From the NCBI GenBank assembly GCA_937921485.1, contig CAKZSV010000013.1, positions 1 to 64,000 of the forward strand: a DNA stretch of 64,000 bases, written 5' to 3'. Source of the stretch: an uncultured bacterium (GTDB lineage Bacteria > Spirochaetota > UBA4802 > JAGODF01). The notes below the pieces were generated by a model. The model made no database searches. It worked only from the letters and a program-made list of their open reading frames with translations, and was not told the DNA's origin. Below are positions 26,671-35,457 of the stretch, piece after piece (position 1 is the stretch's first letter; each line of letters begins with the position of its first letter). The translations under genes and the position numbers were made by a program.

Positions 26671-27321
26671 TCATTCCCACTCGCTGGATGGTGCCGGTTG
26701 CTCAGTATGTGCGATCATCGTCGCACTGCCATGGCGGAAAAGCGCATGCAATCCGGGCCATTCCACGCGAAGTTCCGTTCTCGGCGAGCTGGAAACTTCC
26801 GGAAGGGGTATGATTCCCTTTAATAATTTGCCGATTCCGGGTTTGAGAATCAGCGCCATGGAAATCACGAACACGGAAAGAAAGATAGCAACCGCCTGGT
26901 TGTTTTTCTTGATTTCAGCGAACTCATCCACGCTGGTGGTGAGGATGGTAAAAAATTTCATCGATAGCCAGAGCACGAAAAACGAAATAATGATGGAGAG
27001 CGCGAAGTGGATGAACATCACAATGTATATTTTAATTTTAAACATTGCCGTTGTCGGGCCAACGTAATTGAAGATATTGTTTTTGAATGCCTCCATTGCA
27101 GCGCCGACGGACTCTTCGATGAAGAGTGCAACTGAAAAAATAATCGCGGCGTTTATCAGCGCCACGGCGACATTGTTATGCTTCATTTCAGCCATGTCGT
27201 CAATGTCGCGCGTGAGGGCGTTGAAGACCTTGACAAAAAGGAATAGCGTGATGGTCCCGAAAACGAGTGAAATAAGAATATAAATGAGACCGTATAGAAA
27301 GATGTCAAGCTGAGTGGTCAT
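26671..27321 (-). CDS. DUF350-family membrane protein
   Basis: 216 residues from ATG 27321, chosen because GGAGG lies 8 bases upstream; the frame is open further back but without a ribosome site. It holds a duplicated unit of two helices each (repeats near residues 8-70 and 100-170), with conserved FNALTRDIDDMAEMKHNN and FFTILTTSVDEFAEIKKNN segments facing each other, typical of DUF350 (UPF0719). The function of the family is unknown. It is the first gene of the minus-strand run and is divergent from the MBL/cNMP gene. Confidence 0.8.
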   Translation of the reverse strand: MTTQLDIFLYGLIYILISLVFGTITLFLFVKVFNALTRDIDDMAEMKHNNVAVALINAAIIFSVALFIEESVGAAMEAFKNNIFNYVGPTTAMFKIKIYIVMFIHFALSIIISFFVLWLSMKFFTILTTSVDEFAEIKKNNQAVAIFLSVFVISMALILKPGIGKLLKGIIPLPEVSSSPRTELRVEWPGLHALFRHGSATMIAHTEQPAPSSEWE

Positions 27322-27486
27322 TGGTAAAACCTCCGTGAAAGTGATATTTCGTAATACTTTGCCTGTGTTTTCCGTTTCGTCAATCATAAAAATTTTTTTA
27401 TGTATATTGTATAAAAATAAATACTTGAAAATAATATGAATAATTTTCAGTATTCCAAAAAACAATTCAGTTGTGCAGGAAAACCA

Positions 27487-29646
27487 ATGAAAGCATTTGA
27501 TGATCTCCCAATCGCTGGTGAAAATGCACGAGTTTTGCCAAGGGGCGGATATCTCGTCGATACGCCGGGCGGTTACGTACAATTCGGTTCGCCGCCGGAG
27601 ACGATAAAGGATACGATGTTCTTCGAGAAAGGCGTACCGACCGTGTTTGTACTTCCTTCGCGGCTTTTCAACTGGATAAAAGGAATAAGCGTTGCGGAAA
27701 TAGAATTTCCGGTGTATTATAACTTTTTCATAAAAAAGCGAAAGACGGTTATCATTTGCACGAAAGATCAGCTTGCAAATATTAAGCGAGTGCTTCAGGA
27801 ATCGCTTTTCGGTCCGCGCAATCTCGATGTTTCAACTGATTACAGCACTATGGCTGAAAACCTCAAAGTCCCCGACCTGAAGCGGGAAATGGATTTTTTC
27901 AGAAACAATCTCAAGCTCTCAGATCTCATCACCTTCGGCACATTTAAAGGGAATCATTACAATCTGCAAGATCTCCGCATTGAATTGAACGATGGGAATT
28001 TCATCGTCTATTATGATAAGAAGCGCATCGCGCTGGTGCCGGGCCAGATTGAATACACGCCGACGTATTTAATCGGCGAACGCCTTCCTGAGCCGTATCT
28101 GCCGCCTCTTTTCAGCATCACCTGCCTTGGCCCAAGCCACGGCTTTGATCCGAATGAAAACACCTCCGGATTCATCATCTGGCTCAATCATCAGGGAATT
28201 ATGGTGGACCCTCCGGTCAACTCGACTGAGTGGCTCGAGGATTCGAATGTCAATCCCAAACTCATCGACAGCATCATCCTCACGCACTGCCATGCCGATC
28301 ACGACGCGGGGACATTTCAAAAGATTCTTGAGGAAGGGAAGGTGACCATTTATACCACAGAGACTGTTATGATGAGTTTTTTGAGAAAATATTCTGCGCT
28401 TTCCGGCGTTGCGGTCTCCTATCTCATGAAGCTGTTCGATTTTCATCCGGTTCGCATAGGTCAGCCGGTGTATATACATAATGGACGATTCGATATGTTC
28501 TATACGCTTCACTCAATTCCCACCATCGGTTTCAGGATGGAATTTCAGGATCAGAGTTTCGTGTATTCTTCCGATCACAATAACGATCCCGAAGTACACC
28601 GGCTTCTTTGTGAAACCGAAAGAATTAGCAAAGCGCGTTATGATGAACTTTCGAATTTTCCCTGGGATTCAAAAGTCATCTATCACGAGGCGGGGATACC
28701 ACCGCTGCATACGCCTGTGAAGTATCTTGATTCGCTTCCAGACGAAGTGAAGAAACGAATTGTGGTATATCACATCGCGCAGAAGGATTTTCCTGAACAG
28801 AGCTTCCTTCGGCTTGCGAAATTCGGCATGGAAAAAACGCTGACGTTTGAGACCACTCCACCGCCCTATGAAGAAGGATGGAAAATTTTGGGACTTTTGA
28901 AGCATCAGGATTTTTTTCACGATCTTCCTATTGGGAAGGCGCAGGAATTTTTAGGAATTGTCGAGGAAGAGAAGTACAGGAAAGGGGAACTCATCATCAA
29001 AAAAGGCACAAAAGGGGATAAGTTCTACATCATTTATTCCGGCAATGTGTCCGTCGAAAGCGGGAACCTCGAACAGAAAAAAATTTACGGGACATATGAG
29101 TATTTCGGCGAGGTGGCGCTGGTCACCGAACAGAATCGGGCGGCGGATGTGATTGCCGAAACCGATGTGACGCTGTATGCCATTCCCCGCGATAAATTCC
29201 TGAATTTCATCATCGGAACGGAATTTGAAAAGGTGCTTCGAAAGCTCGCGCGCATACGCACAAGCGAAACCTGGAATCTTCTATCGACAAGCCCGTTTTT
29301 CCGTCTCTGTACTGCGTCACAGAAGACATGGCTTGAATCTATGTTCATACCGGTTGAGCGTACCGAAAGCGGGGTGATTCTCAAGGAAGGGCGTCCAATT
29401 GATTTTATGTATATCCTCCGCAATGGAGAAGTGAAAGTGAGTAAAAAAGGCAGGGATGTGGCGGTGCTGAAAAAAGGGGATTTCATTGAAACCCTTATGA
29501 ATGTCCACAGCGGAAAACCCGCCCGCTATACCTATTCTCACGACGGACCTGTTTCGCTCTACGCAATGCCGAGGGATGAAATGTACCGGTTTGCGGAAAA
29601 AAATCCGGGACTTCTCATGAAGCTCACCTATGAGTTTGCGGAATAG
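27487..29646 (+). CDS. Metallo-beta-lactamase-fold protein with two cyclic-nucleotide-binding domains
   Basis: About 719 residues from ATG 27487, which has AGGA 7 bases upstream; an in-frame ATG at 27436 lacks a ribosome site. The core has an MBL metal site THCHADHD near residue 269 plus later histidines (SSDHNND near 361). Two C-terminal cNMP-binding folds follow (about 495-590 and 610-715), each with the strand/loop pattern of the CAP family (ELIIKKGTKGDKFYIIYSG; GVILKEGRPIDFMYILRNG). This build is known in spirochaetes. It probably couples cAMP or cGMP binding to hydrolase activity; the window has cyclase genes that could supply ligand. Confidence 0.85.
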   Translation: MKAFDDLPIAGENARVLPRGGYLVDTPGGYVQFGSPPETIKDTMFFEKGVPTVFVLPSRLFNWIKGISVAEIEFPVYYNFFIKKRKTVIICTKDQLANIKRVLQESLFGPRNLDVSTDYSTMAENLKVPDLKREMDFFRNNLKLSDLITFGTFKGNHYNLQDLRIELNDGNFIVYYDKKRIALVPGQIEYTPTYLIGERLPEPYLPPLFSITCLGPSHGFDPNENTSGFIIWLNHQGIMVDPPVNSTEWLEDSNVNPKLIDSIILTHCHADHDAGTFQKILEEGKVTIYTTETVMMSFLRKYSALSGVAVSYLMKLFDFHPVRIGQPVYIHNGRFDMFYTLHSIPTIGFRMEFQDQSFVYSSDHNNDPEVHRLLCETERISKARYDELSNFPWDSKVIYHEAGIPPLHTPVKYLDSLPDEVKKRIVVYHIAQKDFPEQSFLRLAKFGMEKTLTFETTPPPYEEGWKILGLLKHQDFFHDLPIGKAQEFLGIVEEEKYRKGELIIKKGTKGDKFYIIYSGNVSVESGNLEQKKIYGTYEYFGEVALVTEQNRAADVIAETDVTLYAIPRDKFLNFIIGTEFEKVLRKLARIRTSETWNLLSTSPFFRLCTASQKTWLESMFIPVERTESGVILKEGRPIDFMYILRNGEVKVSKKGRDVAVLKKGDFIETLMNVHSGKPARYTYSHDGPVSLYAMPRDEMYRFAEKNPGLLMKLTYEFAE

Positions 29647-29654
29647 CAGGGTGG

Positions 29655-30758
29655 ATGAAGGTGCCAAACCGCTGCAGTATTCCGCTTATTGCCTTTGCAT
29701 TTGCCTGCATAGTATTCTTGCTGACTACAGATGCGGAGTCCTCACGCGAAACCAATAGCAGGCATAAGGCAAAAAGGCAGCATCATTCTGAAGCGCATAA
29801 AGTTTTCGGCACGAAAAAAGTTCGTTTGCTTTCAAATACGGAAGTGCAATTGCCGAAAAATTTCCGCCTGCACAAACCATTGCAGCTGACGTTTTATGGA
29901 ACCGATTTCAAACTTGCTGCTTTTTCCCGATCATTCGCATGGGGTGAAGCGGTGTGGTGCGAAGTGGTGCCGTCTCCGGAAGTGCGGAATTCTCTTTCGG
30001 TGGAAATCGCCTTTGAAGATCAAAAGATACCTCTTGCTAAAAAGCCGTGGGGCTATGCGGGTATTTTTGCCATACCGCCCGATTCGAAAAACGTATGGGC
30101 GAATATTAATGTCACAGTTCGATATGAAGTTAAAAAAGAAGAATATCATTTCCCCTTGCAGATAACACAGGTTCAGTTCCCCGTGTATAAAAAAGCGATG
30201 CAGCTTGGAGAATATTCGGATGCGGATGTATTTAAAAAAAAGCCCTGGCTCAAGGAAAGAATCGAGAATGAAATGGCAAAGAAAAAGAAAATATTCTCGA
30301 ACATTTCACCATATGAGTTTTTGGCACAGCTTTCTCATCCAAGGGATTATCATAAAATTACGTCGTCATTTTATGCCAGAAGGCTTTATGAGCGTTATGA
30401 AGTAGAGAATGAGAAAAAAATTATTCTCCAGGCCATGGTATCGCCTCATCTGGGCCTCGATTTATGGGGGCCGATAGGTGCTCCCGTGTACACGATGATG
30501 GATGGAACCGTGGTGCTGGCCGAAGAAATGTTTTATGAAGGGAATCAGGTGATTATTGATCACGGGGGAGGTGTTTTTTCGCGCTATATGCATTTGAGCG
30601 AAATTCTTGTGCGTGTGGGCGATGCGGTTCGTGCGGGAAAGCTCATTGGTAAAGTCGGTGCTTCAGGCATGGTAACCGGACCGCATCTGCATGCGGGTGT
30701 TGTAATCAGAGGGGTGTATGTCGATCCCATGAGCTTATTGTATCTTCCGGTACGATGA
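29655..30758 (+). CDS. M23-family (LytM/NlpD-type) peptidase
   Basis: 367 residues with a signal peptide (residues 7-25), a poorly conserved beta-rich N-terminal half and a C-terminal M23 domain. H-x(3)-D is HLGLD near residue 257 and the catalytic H-x-H is HLHAG near residue 339, so the zinc site looks intact. The expected role is cutting peptidoglycan cross-links in the periplasm. It starts 9 bases after the MBL/cNMP gene and probably shares its transcript. Confidence 0.9.
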   Translation: MKVPNRCSIPLIAFAFACIVFLLTTDAESSRETNSRHKAKRQHHSEAHKVFGTKKVRLLSNTEVQLPKNFRLHKPLQLTFYGTDFKLAAFSRSFAWGEAVWCEVVPSPEVRNSLSVEIAFEDQKIPLAKKPWGYAGIFAIPPDSKNVWANINVTVRYEVKKEEYHFPLQITQVQFPVYKKAMQLGEYSDADVFKKKPWLKERIENEMAKKKKIFSNISPYEFLAQLSHPRDYHKITSSFYARRLYERYEVENEKKIILQAMVSPHLGLDLWGPIGAPVYTMMDGTVVLAEEMFYEGNQVIIDHGGGVFSRYMHLSEILVRVGDAVRAGKLIGKVGASGMVTGPHLHAGVVIRGVYVDPMSLLYLPVR

Positions 30759-30831
30759 GAAAAGCGATGTGAGCCATAGTACAAAGAATCGCAATAGCGA
30801 GAATCCATTCGCTGAAGCAATATTTTTATGC

Positions 30832-30860
30832 TTGAAGATCCGCAGTCGTTTTTGTACAAT
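30832..30860 (+). promoter_or_regulatory. Candidate sigma-70 promoter for the ParA gene
   Basis: TTGAAG at 30832-30837 and TACAAT at 30855-30860 with a 17-base spacer, five of six in each box, about 30 bases before the ParA start. Confidence 0.5.
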
Positions 30861-30889
30861 GAGAAATACCGCATAAAAGGAATATGTAT

Positions 30890-31642
30890 ATGAGAACAAT
30901 CGCCATATCGAACAATAAGGGCGGAGTGGGGAAGACGACCAGCACGGTGAATATCTCTGCGGCGCTTCAGATTTTGGGGTATAAAGTGCTGGTCATAGAT
31001 ATCGATCATCAGGCGCAATCGACATATCATCTGGGTATCGATCCGAACAAAGTACAATATTCAGTGTATGATGTCATGAGTGGCGAGGTGGATTATAATA
31101 ACATCATCGTGGACAGAAATGGACTTTTCGTTCTGCCGGCAAATACATCTCTTCGTAATATCGAATTTTTGCCTGTTCCCGCAAAGGAATTTCTGCTTCG
31201 CGAAGCACTCGAAGGCTTAAACGGATACGATTATGTGCTCATCGATTGCCCTCCATCTCTCGGTGTGCTCACGCTCAATGCCCTTTCATATTCCAGTGAG
31301 GTCATCATCCCTCTGCAGGTGCAGTTTCTGCCTTTTCATGGAATGTACAATCTCTTTGAAGCGCTCGATATGGTGAAAAAACGCTTGAACCGCACTATTC
31401 AGGTTTGCGGTATAATCGGGACGATGTTCAGCCCGAAGAAAGAAATCAATAGAGAAGTGCTTGAGGAAACAGAAAAAAGGCTGCCGGGGAAACTTTTCAA
31501 GACATTGATACGAGAGCATACGGCACTCCAGGAAGCTCCAAGCTGGGGGAAAACTATTTTCGAATACAAACCCGAAAGCCCCGGCGCAAAGGACTACATG
31601 AATCTTGCAAAAGAAATCGTGGAGCGCGGTGCGGAGCAATAA
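30890..31642 (+). CDS. ParA/Soj-family ATPase
   Basis: About 250 residues from the second of two ATG codons, which has AAAAGG 9 bases upstream. It has a deviant Walker A KGGVGKTT with the signature lysine, Walker A' IDIDHQAQ and Walker B-like DYVLIDCPP, so it is a ParA-type DNA- or cargo-positioning ATPase. No parB or parS-like repeat is adjacent, so it may position another cargo rather than the chromosome. It is followed by a 60-residue gene and a ZIP transporter. Confidence 0.88.
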   Translation: MRTIAISNNKGGVGKTTSTVNISAALQILGYKVLVIDIDHQAQSTYHLGIDPNKVQYSVYDVMSGEVDYNNIIVDRNGLFVLPANTSLRNIEFLPVPAKEFLLREALEGLNGYDYVLIDCPPSLGVLTLNALSYSSEVIIPLQVQFLPFHGMYNLFEALDMVKKRLNRTIQVCGIIGTMFSPKKEINREVLEETEKRLPGKLFKTLIREHTALQEAPSWGKTIFEYKPESPGAKDYMNLAKEIVERGAEQ

Positions 31643-31686
31643 AATTACGGCAGTTGAAAGGTACATCTGAATATTGAGAGGAAAAG

Positions 31687-31869
31687 ATGGCTTCGGGGAA
31701 ACAGGAACTTTTACAAATATTGCATTCGGCACATGCGGATGTGCAGCGCTTTGTGATTGATGCAGAACGCCGCGATTTTGATGCGGTGAGTGCCGATTAT
31801 GCAATGCGCGTGCTTTCGGAAATTGAAGAAAAGTTGCGATTGTGTATTGAGAAAGCCGAAAGCCTTTGA
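31687..31869 (+). CDS. Small helical protein, possible ParA partner
   Basis: 60 residues, predicted to be two helices with regular heptad spacing (LLQILHSAHADVQRFVIDAE and the AMRVLSEIEEKLRLCIEKAE region). GAGAGGAAAAG precedes the ATG. It follows the ParA gene by 44 bases. I do not recognise it; small partners often follow ParA-type ATPases, but that link is inference. Confidence 0.5.
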   Translation: MASGKQELLQILHSAHADVQRFVIDAERRDFDAVSADYAMRVLSEIEEKLRLCIEKAESL

Positions 31870-31911
31870 TATGTAATTCAACTGGATTTTTCTCGGATAA
31901 CAAAGACTATC

Positions 31912-32718
31912 ATGGATGGAAGTTCTATTCTTCGAGCATTTGTACTCACCACGCTGGCGGGTCTTTCAACCGGCATCGGCAGCGCGATTTCCGTGGTGGC
32001 TCATCGAACAAATAAAAAATTCCTTTCGATTGCGCTCGGCTTTTCCGCAGGGGTTATGATTTATATTTCTTTTGTTGAAATTCTGGCAGAGTCGCGAAAC
32101 GCAATCGCAGAAATTGTTGGCACCTCGAAGGCAGGATGGTATGCGACTGCGGCATTTTTCGGCGGCATCTGTATCATCGCCCTTATCGATAGGCTTGTTC
32201 CTGAAGCTGAAAATCCGCATGAAATGCGCATGGTAGAAGATATATGCGATTCAGGCTGTCAGGAGCACAAGTTGATGCGCATGGGAATTCTGTCCGCCCT
32301 GGCAATCGCGATTCATAATTTTCCAGAGGGAATTGTTACGTTTATTACTTCAATAAACGATGCATCGCTTGGACTCGCGATTGCAATTGCGATTGCCATC
32401 CACAATATTCCTGAAGGCATTGCAGTTGCGGTTCCCATATATTTTGCCACTGGAAGCCGTAAAAAGGCGTTTTTCTATTCGTTTTTATCCGGAATTTCAG
32501 AGCCAGTAGGCGCATTGCTTGCCTTTGCCGTACTTTTTATTTTTTTTAACAAGCTTCTGATTGGCGTATTCATGGGAATGGTTGCAGGCATCATGGTGTT
32601 TATATCGCTCGACGAGCTTTTACCTGCCGCACGGGAGTACGGGGAGCCGCACAGAGCCATTTACGGCCTTGTGTGCGGCATGCTCGTGATGGCGGTGAGC
32701 CTTCTTCTCCTCCATTGA
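31912..32718 (+). CDS. zupT: ZIP-family zinc transporter
   Basis: A 268-residue, eight-helix ZIP transporter with the two metal-site motifs HNFPEG (near 137) and HNIPEG (near 166) in helices 4 and 5 and a polar CQEH segment in the central loop. ZupT moves zinc and other divalent cations into the cytoplasm. It lies 42 bases after the small gene and ends a plus-strand run; the next gene is on the opposite strand. Confidence 0.9.
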   Translation: MDGSSILRAFVLTTLAGLSTGIGSAISVVAHRTNKKFLSIALGFSAGVMIYISFVEILAESRNAIAEIVGTSKAGWYATAAFFGGICIIALIDRLVPEAENPHEMRMVEDICDSGCQEHKLMRMGILSALAIAIHNFPEGIVTFITSINDASLGLAIAIAIAIHNIPEGIAVAVPIYFATGSRKKAFFYSFLSGISEPVGALLAFAVLFIFFNKLLIGVFMGMVAGIMVFISLDELLPAAREYGEPHRAIYGLVCGMLVMAVSLLLLH

Positions 32719-32873
32719 AACATCCATCGTGCCATCTTTTTGGAAATTATCGATTGAATTATGCGGTGTTTTCCAATTTTTTAAGGAACGAATTGTGATA
32801 CTTTTTGCTATTTTTTTGCTAGTTGCGGGAAATAATTACGTCAAGAATGATTTTTTCTTCACATGAGACAATT

Positions 32874-32920
32874 CCGCCGCTATTTTTTCACGAATATTCA
32901 TTGGTGAAGGATAGCGGCGG
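32874..32920. terminator. Long hairpin between convergent zupT and the histone-like gene
   Basis: CCGCCGCTAT (32874-32883) and ATAGCGGCGG (32911-32920) form a perfect 10-bp stem, with an inner TTCAC/GTGAA pair. There is no strong T-run immediately after either side, but the position between converging genes suits a bidirectional terminator. Confidence 0.5.
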
Positions 32921-32939
32921 CAGGTCAACAGTAGGTCTT

Positions 32940-33044
32940 TTACTTGCTTTTCTTTGTAGTTTTTTTCGCAGTGCTCTTCTTTGCCGCAGTTTTCTTCGTA
33001 GTAGTTTTCTTCGCGGCTTTCTTCGTGGTTGTTGCTTTCGGCAT
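32940..33044 (-). CDS. 34-residue lysine/threonine/alanine-rich histone H1-like peptide
   Basis: A complete small gene: ATG at 33044, stop TAA at 32940, with AAAGGAG 6-7 bases upstream. The product is 14 Lys, 10 Thr, 6 Ala, 2 Ser plus Met and Pro in a KKT/KKA repeat (MPKATTTKKAAKKTTTKK and onward). It is very basic and resembles bacterial histone H1-like tails such as those of chlamydial Hc proteins and AlgP. The likely role is DNA or RNA compaction or charge neutralisation in the cytoplasm. Low-complexity composition makes homology hard to prove, but the ribosome site and absence of any disruptive residue favour a real gene. Confidence 0.7.
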   Translation of the reverse strand: MPKATTTKKAAKKTTTKKTAAKKSTAKKTTKKSK

Positions 33045-33132
33045 GTCGGTCTCCTTTGAGTTTAATTAAAAAAAATTAAACGTCTTTCTTTGTTTACTAT
33101 CGGAAAGGTGCGAAAATTTTTCAATTACTTTT

Positions 33133-33825
33133 CTATTTTTCTAAAATAATGTTTTGCAATTCGTCTTCATCGTCGCGTGTTTTCGGAAAATGTTTCGCTA
33201 AAATTTTTCCGCACGCATCGATTGCGTCACAGATTCCGCCGATTAAATTCCCATTTTTAATCTGGATTGCGAGAGCATCGGTGATATTTTTCCATTCGGA
33301 ATTCGAAACAAGCCTTGAAATTCCCACATCGGCAATCACAGTGACGCGCTTTTCGAAGAGTGAAACGAAAATGAGCAGGCCATTTCGATTTTTTGTTTTA
33401 TCCAGGCCGTGAATTTTAAACGCAGTATGCGAAGTTTCCCGTACTTGCTCCGAAATTTCCGATTTCGAGAGAAATAATTTTTTCAATGAAGGCTCTTTTT
33501 TTGTTAGAAGAATGAAAATCGGAATAAAAAACAGAAAACCAATAAGAAAAACAAAAAAAGACGCGAGTTGTTCAACAAAATAGGTGCGGAAAAAATAGAG
33601 AATTGCTGCTGAAGGCGTTTCCATGAGCATGAGGGAGATTGTGATGACGGCGCTTATTGTGAGCGCATAAACCAGGCACGCTAAAAAAGTTGCCGCAGGA
33701 TATGGCGAGCATGATGCCACGATCATAGGCACGATTTCTCCCGAGGTAGCGCTTTCCGCTTTTTTTACTGCTGAAATGATGATTTCCTGTTCTTCTTTCG
33801 AGAGCAATTGCGCATTTTTTTTCAT
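33133..33825 (-). CDS. TPM-domain membrane protein
   Basis: 230 residues from ATG 33825, with GAGG 5-6 bases upstream; the frame extends back but overlaps the preceding gene. Two central membrane helices (about 65-90 and 105-130) split the sequence, and the N- and C-terminal parts match a divided TPM (YgcG-type) domain (SATSGEIVPMIV; NRNGLLIFVSLFEKRVTVIAD). It follows the LemA and TPM/GGG genes in the same direction after 22 bases. These families are regularly linked and appear to form a membrane-associated complex of unknown function. Confidence 0.8.
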   Translation of the reverse strand: MKKNAQLLSKEEQEIIISAVKKAESATSGEIVPMIVASCSPYPAATFLACLVYALTISAVITISLMLMETPSAAILYFFRTYFVEQLASFFVFLIGFLFFIPIFILLTKKEPSLKKLFLSKSEISEQVRETSHTAFKIHGLDKTKNRNGLLIFVSLFEKRVTVIADVGISRLVSNSEWKNITDALAIQIKNGNLIGGICDAIDACGKILAKHFPKTRDDEDELQNIILEK

Positions 33826-33847
33826 TTTTTGCCTCGGATTCGTGTGA

Positions 33848-34747
33848 TTACCAGTCACTTGATGCGCCGCCTCCGCCAAAATCACCGCCGCCGCCGCTCC
33901 AGCTATCGCTTGAACTGCTGCTGTATGAGCTTGCACTCCAGGAATCGTCCGAGTATCCGCCGTATGATGACGAACCTGACGAGGATTTAAAAGCGTGTCC
34001 TAACATTCCTAAGATTAATCCCATGATTCCGCCCAAAAGCATTCCAGGAATAATCAGCATTGCATCAAACGCTGTGCTGAGAAAAAGAAGAGGCGGTGTA
34101 AAAAAAGCTCCCGCGATGATTGCGGCATAATTTTTTCGATAACCAATTATGATGAGAGCTGCTATGAGCGCGATCCATCCAAAGATACTGAAGACATCTC
34201 TTCCAGACGTTCTGCTATGGGTCGATGGCCGTCGTATCGGCGCGTCCGATGCCCGGTACTCGCCCCGCACCGCCTGAATGATGCCATCGACACCCTGAAT
34301 AAAGCCCTGATCGAAGTCCCCTGCCTTAAAATGCGGCCGAACTTCACGATCTAAAATTTTACCCGCCAGAATATCGGTGAGCCTGCCTTCAAGGCCGTAT
34401 CCCACTTCTATGCGCATTTTTCGGTTTTCTTTCGCCACTAAAAAAATTACGCCATTATTGAGTTTTTGCTGGCCGATTTTCCATTTTTTCGCCACTTCCA
34501 TTGAATATTCTTCAATGGTGACGCCCTGCAGGTCAGTGACCGTGAGAATGGCTATTTGCGTGGAATCGGTGCGTTCGAGTTCTGCGAGTTTCGCATCAAG
34601 CTGCTGGCGCACAGGTGGAGAAATCATGTGTGCATAATCGTTCACTCTTCCTAAAAGGGGAGGTATTTCGAGGGCGAAAAGAGCACAGGGAATAACGCTT
34701 AAAACTGCGCACAACCCGATCATTGCAGCAAAACGGCGTTTCATCAT
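33848..34747 (-). CDS. TPM-domain protein with glycine-rich tail (YgcG-like)
   Basis: 299 residues with a signal peptide (about 1-25), a TPM domain (about 30-155: DSTQIAILTVTDLQG; NNGVIFLVAKENRKMRIEVGYGLEG), two membrane helices (about 190-225 and 230-255) and a C-terminal serine/glycine tail ending FGGGGASSDW. This tail is the known YgcG hallmark. It is the middle gene of the LemA/TPM/TPM operon, 9 bases downstream of lemA. Confidence 0.88.
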   Translation of the reverse strand: MMKRRFAAMIGLCAVLSVIPCALFALEIPPLLGRVNDYAHMISPPVRQQLDAKLAELERTDSTQIAILTVTDLQGVTIEEYSMEVAKKWKIGQQKLNNGVIFLVAKENRKMRIEVGYGLEGRLTDILAGKILDREVRPHFKAGDFDQGFIQGVDGIIQAVRGEYRASDAPIRRPSTHSRTSGRDVFSIFGWIALIAALIIIGYRKNYAAIIAGAFFTPPLLFLSTAFDAMLIIPGMLLGGIMGLILGMLGHAFKSSSGSSSYGGYSDDSWSASSYSSSSSDSWSGGGGDFGGGGASSDW

Positions 34748-34756
34748 TGCGCAATC

Positions 34757-35350
34757 CTAAAATTGAACTTTTGGCGCCGCTTTCGAGCCTTCATCGGCTT
34801 TGAAATATTCTTTTTTCTCAAGTTTCAGCAGAAGCGAATTGGTGATTGAATAGGGAAATTTTCTGATAGAAAAATTGAATGTCGCGACGGCATCATTATA
34901 GCGCTGGCGTGCCACAGAAATTCGATTTTCCGTGCCTTCGAGCTGATGCTGAAGGCCCCGAAAATGTTCATTTGCCTTGAGATCGGGATATTTTTCCACA
35001 ATGACCATGAGTTTGCCCAGCGCCGCGGAAAGCTCGCCCTGCGCGCGGGAAAACGCGGCCATTGCCCTGGGGTCGGTCAACATGTCGGGGCGAAGCTGTA
35101 CCGACGTTGCTTTCGCGCGCGCTTCAATGACGGCCGTGAGGGTTTCCTTCTCGTGTTTCGCATAGCCTTTGACCACTTCGACAAGATTCGGAATGAGGTC
35201 GGCGCGGCGCTGGAGCTGGGATTCAATGTCGGCCCATGCTTTCATCACCGCTTCGTCATTGGCCTGCATCACATTGTAGCCGCAGGAAGAAAAAAGTGCC
35301 ACAGCAAGGCACGCCACCATAATGTTAAAACCGCATGTGAGTGATTTCAT
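34757..35350 (-). CDS. lemA: LemA-family lipoprotein
   Basis: A 197-residue LemA protein: lipobox FSSC (Cys23), then the conserved core [20 protein letters not shown] with [17 protein letters not shown], and a coiled-coil-rich C-terminus ([30 protein letters not shown]). LemA is membrane-associated and its role is unresolved. It is the first gene of the operon with two TPM proteins, a combination conserved in many phyla. Confidence 0.93.
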   Translation of the reverse strand: MKSLTCGFNIMVACLAVALFSSCGYNVMQANDEAVMKAWADIESQLQRRADLIPNLVEVVKGYAKHEKETLTAVIEARAKATSVQLRPDMLTDPRAMAAFSRAQGELSAALGKLMVIVEKYPDLKANEHFRGLQHQLEGTENRISVARQRYNDAVATFNFSIRKFPYSITNSLLLKLEKKEYFKADEGSKAAPKVQF

Positions 35351-35457
35351 AGCACAATAACATCCTTTATTGAGAATACTACGTCTTCATTACAAAATAA
35401 TATACAATGGAAATACACAATTGTCAAGAGAAGTTGCAAAATTGAATTATACCAATT

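Noticed and set aside
32823..33059. Plus-strand frame over the lysine-rich gene
   Set aside because: It is the complement of the KKT repeat, giving a serine, arginine and phenylalanine-rich product, and has no ribosome site.
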